Below are positions 23,956 through 31,927 of a DNA stretch of 40,888 nucleotides, piece after piece. The DNA is from Gemella haemolysans. Its GTDB lineage: Bacteria > Bacillota > Bacilli > Staphylococcales > Gemellaceae. The DNA is taken from NCBI RefSeq assembly GCF_001553035.1, contig NZ_KQ959961.1, forward strand, positions 1-40,888, given 5' to 3'. The notes under the pieces were generated by a model, which was given only the letters and a program-made list of their open reading frames with translations, did not search any database and had not been told where the DNA came from. Every line of letters begins with the position of its first letter. The stretch's first letter is position 1. A program made the position numbers and the translations under genes.

Positions 23956-24585
23956 ATGGCAAAAGCAGAAATTAAAAGAATAGTAATGGATATGGTAGAT
24001 GAAAACTGCTATATAGTATATAAAGATGGGCGTGGAGTTATTGTAGATCCAGGTGAAGGTTTCGATAGAATACAAAAAGCTGTAGATGAATTAAATGTAA
24101 AAATTGAAGCGATATTATTAACACATGCTCACTTTGATCACATTATGTCATTAGATGAGTGCAGAAAACACTACGGAGTACCTGTATATATTTCAGGACA
24201 TGAACGTGACTGGTTACAAAATCCGGATTTTAACGGTTCAACTTTATTCCGTTTAAGAAGACCACCTATGACTGATCCTGCAGAATTTGAATTTGAAGAA
24301 AATAAAAAATACGAAATTGCAGGTTTAAGTTTCACTGTATTACCAACACCAGGACATTCTCCAGGAGGAGTATCGTTTGATTTTGGTAAGTTTATTGTTG
24401 TAGGAGATGCATTATTTAGAAGTGGTTTTGGTCGTTATGATTTATATGGATCAGATTATGATGCCTTGAAAAATTCACTAGGAAATGTATTATTTAAGCT
24501 TGATGGTGCAAAAATAGTATATCCAGGTCATGGAGATGAGACTACGATTGAAAGAGAAAGATCTTTAAATCTTATCGGTTGTTAA
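23956..24585 (+). CDS. MBL-fold metallo-hydrolase, glyoxalase II-like
   Basis: 209 aa cytoplasmic hydrolase. The zinc motif THAHFDH is at about residue 56, with additional ligands in the PTPGHSPGG block (about 136), GDALF (Asp) and the final YPGHGDETTIERE. It resembles YqgX-like hydroxyacylglutathione hydrolase homologues, which in bacteria lacking glutathione may act on other thioesters. First of four genes with short gaps, but the following three are membrane proteins of another family, so co-regulation rather than a shared pathway is likely. Confidence 0.88.
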   Translation: MAKAEIKRIVMDMVDENCYIVYKDGRGVIVDPGEGFDRIQKAVDELNVKIEAILLTHAHFDHIMSLDECRKHYGVPVYISGHERDWLQNPDFNGSTLFRLRRPPMTDPAEFEFEENKKYEIAGLSFTVLPTPGHSPGGVSFDFGKFIVVGDALFRSGFGRYDLYGSDYDALKNSLGNVLFKLDGAKIVYPGHGDETTIERERSLNLIGC

Positions 24586-24606
24586 TAACAGATAGGGGGA
24601 GATATT

Positions 24607-25110
24607 ATGAGAAAATATATAGGAAGAATATACGTTGATTATTTTTTCTTTAATATTTGGGCAATATGTTTAACATGTGTTGCGGTAGCTTCTGTGATTT
24701 TTAAACTTATCGGTTTTGAAGAAGTGTTCGGTGTAGATATCTATATTATCCTATGGATAATATTAGGGTTAGTATTTTTAAATCATGTAATAGTTGTAAT
24801 GTTAAGAGATAAGTATGAGTACAATACATTTTTTGAAATTACAGATGAACATTTTAAACTAGCTTCAACATTAATATATACATTCTTTAAGTTTGAGGAA
24901 GTAGCACCACTTAGGAATATACTAGATTATACAATAAAGCAAAATATATTATCGAAAAAGTTCAATATTTATAAGGTTAGTATAAACACTGGTTCAGAAA
25001 AATTAAGCTTTTATGTTTCTAAAAAAGATGTAGAACAGCTTGAAAATTTGCTATTAACTATCCTAGAAAACAATCTTAATTATAGGAGGTATAAAGATGA
25101 AGAATATTAA
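24607..25110 (+). CDS. Membrane protein, possible PH-like (YdbS-related)
   Basis: 167 aa with two hydrophobic segments (about residues 15-35 and 46-66), then a strand-rich soluble part (FEITDEHFKLAS, LSFYVSKKDVEQLENLLLTIL). This order, two membrane helices followed by a small beta domain and a last helix, is similar to bacterial PH-domain (bPH_2) proteins such as those encoded by the next two genes, though the match is weak. AGGGGGAG precedes the ATG. It overlaps the next gene by 14 bp. Function unknown. Confidence 0.6.
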   Translation: MRKYIGRIYVDYFFFNIWAICLTCVAVASVIFKLIGFEEVFGVDIYIILWIILGLVFLNHVIVVMLRDKYEYNTFFEITDEHFKLASTLIYTFFKFEEVAPLRNILDYTIKQNILSKKFNIYKVSINTGSEKLSFYVSKKDVEQLENLLLTILENNLNYRRYKDEEY

Positions 25111-26602
25111 AAAAAATCGAGTGCACCCTATGGTTATTATGGATTCTGTAATTACTGGATTTAGATTATTTGGTATTTTTATGGTGCTTGCATTAAGAGA
25201 GCAGAGTTTGAAATATTATTTACTAGTTTTAGCAGGATTTCTTTTACTAATAGTAATAGGTATATTTGATTATTTCTTAAAAAGTTATGAAGTACGTGAT
25301 GGGGCTCTAATTTACACAAAAGGAATAATAAATAAAGAAACAAAAAATATAAATCTTGAAAATATCCAGTCAATCGACATGAGTTCTAACATATTGTACC
25401 AAGTATTTAATTTGCTTTCGGTGGATATTAATCTTGTTGGAGGTAAAATTAGGATAAAACCTCTGAAGAAGGAAGTCGCATTAAACTTAATTGATATACT
25501 AAGAGAATCAAAACAAGATACATCTGAAGATATAGCTTCAGATCAAGAAGAAAAAATACAGGAGTCTCAAAAAGAAATACTGAGATTATCTGTTAAAGAT
25601 CTTGTATTTTATGGATTACTTAGGGTTAGGTTCTTTGCAGCTTTAGGGCTGATATTAGCATTAAATGGTAAGATTCGAGATGTATTCAAATATCTCTTCG
25701 ACAATGAAGCTTATTTTGATGAATTTCTTCAAAAAAATGCTAAGTCAGTCGTGGGAAATATAACAGCCATATTTATAATAATTGGGATATTTATGATTTT
25801 AGTAGTAATAGCATCAATTATTCATACGGTTGTAAAATATTATAACTTTATCCTTACGACAAAAGATAATAATTTACTATGTAAATATGGATTGTTAAAT
25901 AAAAAATCATTAGTTATCGATATTGACAGGATTCAAAGTGTAAAATTGATATACCCTTTGCGTTATCGTTTCTTCGGGCTTACGAAATTATCTGTTGAAA
26001 CCTTGACTAATAACGTATCAGAAGATTTAAGTGAGCAAAAATCTACGATAGATGTCTTACCACTAGTAAAAAATGATTTTGCACAAAATTTTGTAAAAAA
26101 TAATCTAGGTATTGATTTAGAGTACTATGAAAGTTTAGAAAGTGAAAAAATACAACGAAAAGCTAAAATTGCATTGTATCGTTGGAGCTTATTTAATTGT
26201 AGCCCACTACCGATAATAGTGTTTGCAATATTATATTTTGCTAATATTGATTTGAAGCTAGAGTATAAATTTTTGAGTTCGCTTGCTCTATATCTTGTCT
26301 TGGTTTCGTATAGTATTTTAGTGAAAAACTATATGTTGAAATACAATGAACTTTCTTATGATAGACATTATTTTAAGAACACATTTATGAGACAATTGAC
26401 AATAATAACAGAATTTATTAAAGTAAAAAAAGTAGGAACAATTAATAGTAGAACTAACTATTTTATGAGTAAAAGAAATCTTGCTCACATATCAATAAAT
26501 TCTATTGGAGTAAACTCAGATATTAAGTTGAAATATTATGATAGAGGATACAAAGAAAAATTAGAAAGAGATTTTATAGTTTCGGAGGTAGGTTATGAGT
26601 AG
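25097..26602 (+). CDS. PH-domain membrane protein, YdbT-like
   Basis: 501 aa. Hydrophobic segments near 15-55, 175-190, 220-250 and 370-410 alternate with bacterial PH (bPH_2) domains. The first PH unit reads YEVRDGALIYTKGIINKETKNINLENIQSIDMSSN, and the second, YNFILTTKDNNLLCKYGLLNKKSLVIDIDRIQSVKLIYP; a third, degenerate one lies near the C-terminus. The repeated pattern of a G-x-hydrophobic turn, then IxxxxIQSI, defines the YdbT type. Overlaps both neighbours (14 and 8 bp). YdbS/YdbT proteins are linked to protection against certain bacteriocins in Bacillus; the role here is inferred at most. Confidence 0.85.
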   Translation: MKNIKKNRVHPMVIMDSVITGFRLFGIFMVLALREQSLKYYLLVLAGFLLLIVIGIFDYFLKSYEVRDGALIYTKGIINKETKNINLENIQSIDMSSNILYQVFNLLSVDINLVGGKIRIKPLKKEVALNLIDILRESKQDTSEDIASDQEEKIQESQKEILRLSVKDLVFYGLLRVRFFAALGLILALNGKIRDVFKYLFDNEAYFDEFLQKNAKSVVGNITAIFIIIGIFMILVVIASIIHTVVKYYNFILTTKDNNLLCKYGLLNKKSLVIDIDRIQSVKLIYPLRYRFFGLTKLSVETLTNNVSEDLSEQKSTIDVLPLVKNDFAQNFVKNNLGIDLEYYESLESEKIQRKAKIALYRWSLFNCSPLPIIVFAILYFANIDLKLEYKFLSSLALYLVLVSYSILVKNYMLKYNELSYDRHYFKNTFMRQLTIITEFIKVKKVGTINSRTNYFMSKRNLAHISINSIGVNSDIKLKYYDRGYKEKLERDFIVSEVGYE

Positions 26603-27086
26603 AATATTTGAAAAAAAATCGTGTAATTTACCACAGAGGTCTGTACAATATATAAGAATACACTTTGGAATATATGCTCTAGTTCTTTTATCACCAGTTA
26701 TTGGTAAAAGTGTATATGATTATTTTAAAACTGAAATAAATTATAAATTTCTTGGTTTAGGTATATTGATGATATTAATAATATATTCAATAGTGGCCTT
26801 AGTTATTCCACCTTTAGTAATTAGAAATTATTCTTATGAGATAGATGATATGGGAGTGTCGGAAGTTGAAGGAGTATTTTTCAAGAGTAAAAAAACTTTA
26901 CCATACAACACCATTCAAGATGTTACTGTAAATACGGGACCTATCTTAAATAAGTTTAAATTGGCTAATATACAAGTAACTGGAATATATAGCAAATTAT
27001 CGATTGATTGTCTGCCTATTGAAGAAGCGGAGAAGTTAAAAGAAAAAATTCTTAGTGAAAGAAGTAAATACAATATTGAATATTAA
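26595..27086 (+). CDS. PH-domain membrane protein, YdbS-like
   Basis: 163 aa. Two membrane segments (about residues 25-43 and 55-75) precede one bacterial PH (bPH_2) domain with the signature YEIDDMGVSEVEGVFFKSKKTLPYNTIQDVTVNTGP. A short ending helix reads EAEKLKEKILSERSKYNIEY. It is coupled to the YdbT-like gene by an 8-bp overlap; such pairs usually act together in the membrane. The last 71 bp, including the stop codon, are repeated 474 bp downstream on the far side of a toxin-antitoxin module. Confidence 0.87.
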   Translation: MSRIFEKKSCNLPQRSVQYIRIHFGIYALVLLSPVIGKSVYDYFKTEINYKFLGLGILMILIIYSIVALVIPPLVIRNYSYEIDDMGVSEVEGVFFKSKKTLPYNTIQDVTVNTGPILNKFKLANIQVTGIYSKLSIDCLPIEEAEKLKEKILSERSKYNIEY

Positions 27087-27091
27087 TTTTA
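27021..27091 (+). repeat. Direct repeat, left copy (3' end of the YdbS-like gene)
   Basis: Covers the last codons and stop of the YdbS-like gene and matches 27495-27565 at a constant offset of 474 bp, with a few substitutions. Confidence 0.85.
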
Positions 27092-27114
27092 CTATATCTT
27101 TTCATGAGTTTTAT

Positions 27115-27143
27115 TTGACAATTAGCTGATATTAGTTTAGAAT
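27115..27143 (+). promoter_or_regulatory. Promoter of the antitoxin RNA
   Basis: Consensus -35 TTGACA (27115-27120), a 17-nt spacer and -10 TAGAAT (27138-27143). Predicted +1 is near 27150. A strong promoter in front of a transcript of about 60 nt fits the antitoxin of a par-type system. Confidence 0.8.
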
Positions 27144-27149
27144 ATAGTT

Positions 27150-27210
27150 ATAAAGAGTAAGTAAAGCATAAAAGTAAAACACTAGCACCCGTTACAATGC
27201 TAGTGTTTTT
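27150..27210 (+). ncRNA. Predicted antitoxin RNA (RNA II) of a type I toxin-antitoxin system
   Basis: A transcript of about 61 nt from the promoter at 27115-27143 to the terminator at 27176-27210. Its 5' part holds GAGTAAGTA and GCATAAAAGTA (27155-27176), the same two blocks found on this strand across the toxin start codon (27319-27341). It can therefore pair with the toxin mRNA there as well as at the shared terminator. Size, convergence and repeats copy the layout of RNA II of the pAD1 par locus. No expression evidence. Confidence 0.72.
27176..27210. terminator. Shared bidirectional terminator of toxin mRNA and antitoxin RNA
   Basis: AAAACACTAGCA (27176-27187) pairs perfectly with TGCTAGTGTTTT (27198-27209). 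T tracts occur on both strands, so both converging transcripts can end here, making their 3' ends complementary. Confidence 0.9.
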
Positions 27211-27232
27211 ATTATGATGAACATAATAAGGC

Positions 27233-27334
27233 TTATCGTTGTATATTAGAGTGCATTTCGTCAAGCCATTTACAAATATAATATGAAACTATATTTGTCA
27301 TAACGTTGAGCACTATTTGAGTAAGTATTTGCAT
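27233..27334 (-). CDS. Predicted small membrane toxin, Fst-like, 33 aa
   Basis: A 33-codon ORF on the minus strand with ATG at 27334. The peptide has a hydrophobic stretch of about 20 residues (ILTQIVLNVMTNIVSYYIC), then KWLDE and a polar tail. This is the architecture of Fst/Ldr-type toxins, whose membrane helix is followed by a WL(D/S) and a charged end. TAGGAGGTG lies 13 nt upstream, a long spacing that may reflect structural control. The central Pro seen in many Fst members is missing. It is too short for usual gene callers. Support comes mainly from the surrounding convergent RNA module; expected mRNA is about 210 nt (27387 to 27176). Predicted to damage the membrane when its antitoxin RNA is lost. 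Confidence 0.72.
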   Translation of the reverse strand: MQILTQIVLNVMTNIVSYYICKWLDEMHSNIQR

Positions 27335-27393
27335 AAAAGTATATTATCACCTCCTACTATCGCAGGATTTGATTTATTATCAACGACAGGTTA

Positions 27394-27402
27394 ATTATAT
27401 CA
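27394..27402 (-). promoter_or_regulatory. Promoter of the toxin mRNA (extended -10)
   Basis: On the minus strand TGATATAAT, an extended -10, with only weak -35 matches (TTGTTC at 19 nt). Predicted +1 near 27387 leaves a leader of about 53 nt containing a TTGAT/ATCAA hairpin and the ribosome site. Confidence 0.6.
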
Positions 27403-27494
27403 TAAAAGAAGACTAACCGAACAATAATTTGAATATCCTTTCTGCGTGCTAAGTGAGAAGCAAGTTTATAAGATGATTTGAACTGATTTTTATA

Positions 27495-27565
27495 GAAGAA
27501 TCGGAGAAGTTAAAAGGAAAAATTCTCCAAGAAAGAAGTAAATACAATATTGAATATTAATTTTT
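27495..27565 (+). repeat. Direct repeat, right copy (orphan 3' gene end)
   Basis: Encodes EKLKGKILQERSKYNIEY and a stop, almost the same as the YdbS-like C-terminus, but with no gene in front. It is followed shortly by the metK promoter, as the left copy is followed by the antitoxin promoter. Confidence 0.85.
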
Positions 27566-27577
27566 TTATTTTATCGT

Positions 27578-27606
27578 TTGACAAATTAGAAAAAGTATAT
27601 TAAAAT
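27578..27606 (+). promoter_or_regulatory. metK promoter
   Basis: TTGACA (27578-27583), a 17-nt spacer and TAAAAT (27601-27606); +1 near 27613, just before the SAM-I aptamer. Confidence 0.8.
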
Positions 27607-27631
27607 CTAATATGCTGATAAAAGAAATATA

Positions 27632-27775
27632 AATACTTATCAAGAGTGAGTGAGGGATAAGGCCCGATGAACTCCAGCAACCTAATCAATTGATTAAGGT
27701 GCTTTCCTTAGCAAAGTTTACTTTGAACGATGAGGTATACATAAAGACCTTGTCTATGAGATAAGGTCTTTTAAT
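27632..27775 (+). promoter_or_regulatory. SAM-I riboswitch (S box) with terminator
   Basis: S-box blocks in order: TTATCAAGAGTGAGTGAGGG, AAGGCCCGATGAACTCC, AGCAACC and AAGGTGCTTTCC, closing with GATGAGGTAT. The terminator pairs AAAGACCTTGTC (27743-27754) with GATAAGGTCTTT (27760-27771), then T residues. SAM binding should end transcription before metK, giving feedback by its own product. Confidence 0.94.
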
Positions 27776-27848
27776 TTTTATTTTAAAGATATTAAGGACT
27801 TAGAAAGATTTGTATTAATATCAGACAAAAATATTTTAGGAGAAAAAA

Positions 27849-29030
27849 ATGAGCAAAACATATTTATTTACATCAGAATCAGTTACAGAAGGACACCCAG
27901 ATAAAATCGCTGACCAAGTGTCAGATGCGATTTTAGATGCGATTTTAGACCAAGACCCATACGGACGTGTTGCTTGTGAAACTTGTGTAAACACAGGGTT
28001 AGCAGTACTTGTTGGAGAAGTTTCAACAACAGCAAATGTTGACTTCCAACAAATCGTACGTGATACAATTAATGAAATTGGATATACTGATCCTAACAAA
28101 GGATATTCAGGAGATCATATTTCAGTACTTGTTGGTTTAGATAAACAATCTCCAGATATCGCACTTGGAGTTGATAATTCATTAGAAACAAAACAACAAA
28201 AAGAAGAGAATGAAGTAGGAGCAGGAGACCAAGGTCTTATGTTTGGATTTGCAACTAACGAAACACCAACATATATGCCACTACCAATTTACTTAAGTCA
28301 AAAACTTTCAAAACAATTAGCAGAAATTAGAAAAAATGGAACTCTAACATACTTAGGTCCAGATGGAAAAGTACAAGTGACAATCGAATACGATATGAAC
28401 CACAAAGTCAATAGAATTGATACTATCGTAGTTTCTACACAACACGATGCAGATGTAACTCAAGAACAAATCCATGCTGATATTAAAAAATACGTAATTG
28501 AGCCATGTTTAGATAAAGATTTATTAGATGAAAATACTAAGTACTTCATCAACCCAACAGGAAGATTCGTAATTGGTGGACCAGTTGGTGATGCTGGGCT
28601 TACAGGACGTAAAATTATCGTTGATACATACGGTGGATTCTCACGTCACGGTGGTGGAGCATTCAGTGGTAAAGATGCGACTAAAGTAGATAGATCAGGA
28701 GCTTATATGGCTAGATATATTGCTAAGAATATCGTTGCTAGTGGAATCTGTGATAAAGCAGAAGTGCAATTAGCTTATGCAATTGGAGTAGCACACCCAG
28801 TATCGATTTTTGTAGAAACATTCGGAACATCAAAAGTAGATGAAGGGGACATCGTTAAAACTATTAAAGAAGAATTCCGTTTAACACCAAATGGAATCAT
28901 CGAAACTTTAGACTTAAGAAAACCAATCTTCAAGAAAACAGCAGCTTACGGTCATTTTGGACGTGAAGATGTAGAATTCACTTGGGAAAGAACTGACAAA
29001 GTAGAAGCATTTAAAAAATTATTAAAATAG
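27849..29030 (+). CDS. metK: S-adenosylmethionine synthetase
   Basis: 393 aa cytoplasmic enzyme making SAM from methionine and ATP. The N-terminus has [23 protein letters not shown] (catalytic His and metal Asp), followed by [12 protein letters not shown], the ATP-binding GGGAFSGKD loop and the closing [10 protein letters not shown]. Full length. TAGGAG lies 7 nt upstream of the ATG. A SAM-I riboswitch controls it and a terminator follows, so it is a single-gene unit. Confidence 0.98.
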   Translation: MSKTYLFTSESVTEGHPDKIADQVSDAILDAILDQDPYGRVACETCVNTGLAVLVGEVSTTANVDFQQIVRDTINEIGYTDPNKGYSGDHISVLVGLDKQSPDIALGVDNSLETKQQKEENEVGAGDQGLMFGFATNETPTYMPLPIYLSQKLSKQLAEIRKNGTLTYLGPDGKVQVTIEYDMNHKVNRIDTIVVSTQHDADVTQEQIHADIKKYVIEPCLDKDLLDENTKYFINPTGRFVIGGPVGDAGLTGRKIIVDTYGGFSRHGGGAFSGKDATKVDRSGAYMARYIAKNIVASGICDKAEVQLAYAIGVAHPVSIFVETFGTSKVDEGDIVKTIKEEFRLTPNGIIETLDLRKPIFKKTAAYGHFGREDVEFTWERTDKVEAFKKLLK

Positions 29031-29037
29031 TATTATT

Positions 29038-29075
29038 AAAGCGTAGAGTAGGGTGAACCTAATTTACGCTTTTTA
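29038..29075 (+). terminator. metK terminator
   Basis: AAAGCGTA (29038-29045) pairs with TACGCTTT (29065-29072), with an inner GG/CC pair, then T residues. Confidence 0.8.
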
Positions 29076-29198
29076 ATTATCTAAAGTTAGATTCTTATGC
29101 ATTGTGAAAGTATTTTAATTGCAAAAAAATCTTTTATGTAGTTTAATATAAATAAGGACAAAAAGTGAAGAAAATATGAACAAATTATGGAGGTAGCT

Positions 29199-29558
29199 AT
29201 GAACCTGTATGAGCAAATAGGTGAAGAAAAGATTGATCAATTAGTAATGTATATGTACGATGATATTATTCCTAATGATGATCGAATTAATCTATTATTT
29301 AATGAAGGATTTGAAAAAATTAAAATTGAACAAAAGAAATTTTTTAGATTATTTTTAGGTGAACCAGGTCATTCGATCTTTGCTACACCAGATTTAAGAA
29401 AAAAGCATATGAAATTACCTATTTCAATAAAAGAAGCAAAGTATTGGTTAGAAGATTTCGAATTAGCTTTGGATAGATTAGAGATAAATCCTGCTATAAA
29501 AAAATTCTTTAGTCAAAAGATTAATTCGCTTACTATGCAAATGATAAATACAATTTAA
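29199..29558 (+). CDS. Truncated hemoglobin-like globin
   Basis: 119 aa heme protein of the two-over-two globin fold, likely binding O2 or NO. NLYEQIGEEKIDQLVMYMYDDI at the start corresponds to helices A-B; FFRLFLGEP matches the E-helix region, and DLRKKHMKLPIS carries the likely proximal histidine, followed by AKYWLEDFELALD (group II-like pattern with Trp). I start at ATG 29199, since GGAGGT lies 4-5 nt upstream; the in-frame ATG at 29187 overlaps that site. A YjbI-type role in oxidative or nitrosative defence is inferred. Convergent with the tetR pseudogene. Confidence 0.87.
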   Translation: MNLYEQIGEEKIDQLVMYMYDDIIPNDDRINLLFNEGFEKIKIEQKKFFRLFLGEPGHSIFATPDLRKKHMKLPISIKEAKYWLEDFELALDRLEINPAIKKFFSQKINSLTMQMINTI

Positions 29559-29568
29559 AATTGAAACA

Positions 29569-29610
29569 CCTCTCTACCGAAATTAATAATATCAGTAGAG
29601 AGGTTATTAT
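29569..29610. terminator. Terminator between the globin gene and tetR
   Basis: CCTCTCTAC (29569-29577) pairs with GTAGAGAGG (29595-29603), followed by TTATTATTT; convergent genes end on both sides. Confidence 0.75.
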
Positions 29611-30234
29611 TTATGCGACAACTTCGTCTTCATCCGATCTAGAGAATATTTCTCTAAGTGTCTCAGGAGAAGCAGTAGAAACAAATCTAATTGAAGATTT
29701 TATATTGTAAAGGAATGCTTCATCCTTGTGTATTCTGTTTGCAGTTAATGCTCCTTGAATGCTAGTGAATAACCATTCACTTACGGGATTGCAAACATCT
29801 TCTGGTAAATTTCTATCGAAAAGTCCATCAGCAAGAAGTAAGCGCCAATTTTCTAATATATCACTACATTTTTCAGCGATAATTGGAGAAAGTTCAGCAG
29901 TTTCCATAGCAAGTAGTGTTAATGAAAAACCACTTCGTTTACATGCTTTACCTTTTGAAATAAAAAGATCAAAAACATTTGTTAAATACACCTCTAAAGT
30001 CCCTAATTTCGGAGAAATTGTTTTAAATTCTTTTTTAACATTACTGTTAATTTTATCCAAAGCTTCTAGGTAAATTTCATCTTTACCTTTTGGAAAATAA
30101 TAATATACGCTTCCTTTAGGGGCCTTAGCTTTTTTAATGATATCCTGAACACTTGTCAGAGAATAGCCCTTAGTTCAAACGTTTTGGACAGTTGTTAAAA
30201 TAATATTTTCTTTTACTTTATTATTTAACGTCAT
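29611..30234 (-). pseudogene. TetR-family regulator with an in-frame stop codon
   Basis: From ATG 30234 (GGGAG 8 nt upstream) the frame reads MTLNNKVKENIILTTVQNV, then TGA at 30175-30177, then TKGYSLTSVQDIIKKAK and APKGSVYYYFPKGKDEIYLEA, continuing to 29611. The downstream part contains the TetR helix-turn-helix (TSVQDIIKKAKAPKGSVYYYF) and a LmrA/YxaF-like ligand domain. The stop falls between helices 1 and 2 of the DNA-binding domain, and the spacing there looks one codon short for the family. A TTG-started fragment from 30060 would lack the HTH. A sequencing error at this T/A-rich site is an alternative. It would normally repress a nearby efflux or stress gene; no clear target remains. Confidence 0.78.
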
Positions 30235-30268
30235 GTCATTCACTCCCTTGCTTTATTATTATAATTAT

Positions 30269-30297
30269 ATTATACAATTTTATGTTACTAAAATCAA
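30269..30297 (-). promoter_or_regulatory. tetR promoter
   Basis: On the minus strand TTGATT (30292-30297), a 17-nt spacer and TATAAT (30269-30274). Still intact although the gene is broken. Between here and 30498 I see only AT-rich sequence. Confidence 0.65.
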
Positions 30298-30498
30298 TAA
30301 TATATGATAAAAATTTTCTGTTACACTTGGATATACAAATACTGCATTAGTAATAATAGTAACGTCTTACTATGTAATTCAAGTACGATGAATTATCTTA
30401 GGGAGGGACTAAAATAATACAATAATTATTGAAAAATAAAACTTTGATTATGTAAAGTGAAATTTGTTTCAAATTTTGAGTTGATTCCTTTGCAATAT

Positions 30499-30527
30499 TT
30501 GTATTTAATCGACTTTTATAGTAAAAT
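30499..30527 (+). promoter_or_regulatory. Promoter of the psd-yqeG-yqeM operon
   Basis: TTGTAT (30499-30504), a 17-nt spacer and TAAAAT (30522-30527). Expected +1 near 30534, which rules out the ATG at 30533 and supports the start at 30557. Confidence 0.6.
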
Positions 30528-30556
30528 ATAACATGATATTCAATAAGGAGACTGGT

Positions 30557-31333
30557 ATGTTAAAAAAGAAAATGTTTCAACTTTGTGTTGAATTAACAAA
30601 TGGTAATATGAGCTCACAGGCTCTAAAAAAATTAACTAAGTCTAATTTAAGTAGATTAATGATACAACCTTTCGCTAAGGTTTATGATATTAATACTGAT
30701 GAAATTTTAGATGAAATTGATGATTTTAAAAATTTAAATGAATTTTTTATCAGAAAGCTACGACCTGATGCTCGACCAATTGATCAAGAAGAGGATTCTT
30801 TAGTGAGTCCTACTGATGGAGTTATTTCAGAAGTGGGAACTATAAGTGAAGATAGTACATTTATTGTGAAAAATCAAGTGTATAATGTTCAAACATTAGT
30901 CGGTGATAGTGAGCTAGCAGATAAATATAAAGATGGTACATATATTATAATATATCTAAGTCCAAAGAATTATCACCGTATTCACTTCCCTATGAATAGT
31001 CAGGTAAAGGATGCATATAGTTTAGGTAAATATTCATATCCAGTTAATAATCTTGGTCTAGAGTTAGGAGATAATATACTAAGTTATAACTATAGACAAG
31101 TGTATAGACTTAATGGAAAAATAAATTATACATTAATCCCTGTCGGAGCTCAAAATGTTAATTCTATTATTCCGACGTATGAGAGTATTTATGTAAAAAA
31201 GGGAGAAGAGTTAGGGTACTTTGAGTTTGGTTCAACAGTAGTATTACTGTTTGAAAAAGATAATGTAATCTTAGAGGAAAACTTAGAGAATAAAGAAATC
31301 AAGATGGGGGAGAAAATAGCTACTATCTTATAA
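30557..31333 (+). CDS. psd: Phosphatidylserine decarboxylase proenzyme
   Basis: 258 aa membrane-associated pyruvoyl enzyme converting phosphatidylserine to phosphatidylethanolamine. NLNEFFIRKLRPDARPI, SPTDGVISEVG, the HRIHFPMNSQV block (His) and the self-cleavage site EFGSTVVLLF (Ser226 becomes the pyruvoyl group) are present. I use ATG 30557 with AAGGAG 8 nt upstream; an upstream ATG at 30533 includes that site. The partner pssA is not in the window. It heads the operon that continues with yqeG after 21 bp, an unusual first gene for this cluster. Confidence 0.92.
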   Translation: MLKKKMFQLCVELTNGNMSSQALKKLTKSNLSRLMIQPFAKVYDINTDEILDEIDDFKNLNEFFIRKLRPDARPIDQEEDSLVSPTDGVISEVGTISEDSTFIVKNQVYNVQTLVGDSELADKYKDGTYIIIYLSPKNYHRIHFPMNSQVKDAYSLGKYSYPVNNLGLELGDNILSYNYRQVYRLNGKINYTLIPVGAQNVNSIIPTYESIYVKKGEELGYFEFGSTVVLLFEKDNVILEENLENKEIKMGEKIATIL

Positions 31334-31354
31334 TAGGCTATTGATAGAGGAAAA

Positions 31355-31927
31355 ATGGTACTAAAAAGATATTTTTCACCAGATGATTTTATAGAAAAGT
31401 ATGAGTTTATTGATGTTGAGTATATGAATATGCACAACAAGAAAGTTATTATTTCTGATTTAGATAATACTTTAATATCATGGGATAGTAAAAAAGATAC
31501 AAAAGAATTGAACAAATGGCTAAAGAAAATGAAAAAAGCTGGTTTCGATATTATTGTTGTGTCTAATAATACAGAAGAACGTGTTGAGGAGTTCTGTAAA
31601 AAATTAAATCTACAATATGTAGCTGGAGCAAAAAAACCTTTGACAATTGGATTTAAAAGAGCTTTACAAAAATTAAATAGAAAACCTGAAGAAGCAATTA
31701 TCCTAGGAGATCAAGTATTAACTGATGTACTAGGCGCAAAAAGTTTCGGAGTTATGAGTGTATTAGTAAAACCTATATCTAAAACTGATGCATTCAAAAC
31801 TAGAATTAATAGATTTTTCGAAGGGTTAATAATCCAAAATTTAACAAGAAGAAAAAAATTCCCTAAAATGAAAAAAGTAGGGTATAGATTAAAACATAAG
31901 AAAGAAAATGGAGGTCATATTGAGTAA
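31355..31927 (+). CDS. yqeG: HAD-superfamily phosphatase, YqeG family
   Basis: 190 aa. The HAD catalytic motif VIISDLDNTLISWD supplies nucleophile Asp and acid Asp; motif II is VVSNN, and the Lys and motif III are in GAKKPLTIGFKRAL and ILGDQVLTDVLGAKSFG. This is the YqeG/PhoPP-like family (phosphatidylglycerolphosphate phosphatase-like in some lineages), role unproven in Firmicutes. Second gene of the operon; it overlaps yqeH by 8 bp. The Lys/Arg-rich tail (RRKKFPKMKKVGYRLKHKK) may contact membranes or RNA. Confidence 0.9.
   Translation: MVLKRYFSPDDFIEKYEFIDVEYMNMHNKKVIISDLDNTLISWDSKKDTKELNKWLKKMKKAGFDIIVVSNNTEERVEEFCKKLNLQYVAGAKKPLTIGFKRALQKLNRKPEEAIILGDQVLTDVLGAKSFGVMSVLVKPISKTDAFKTRINRFFEGLIIQNLTRRKKFPKMKKVGYRLKHKKENGGHIE

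Noticed and set aside
29759..30073. Open frame of 104 codons on the plus strand across tetR
   Set aside because: Antisense shadow of the tetR remnant with no ribosome site or family resemblance.
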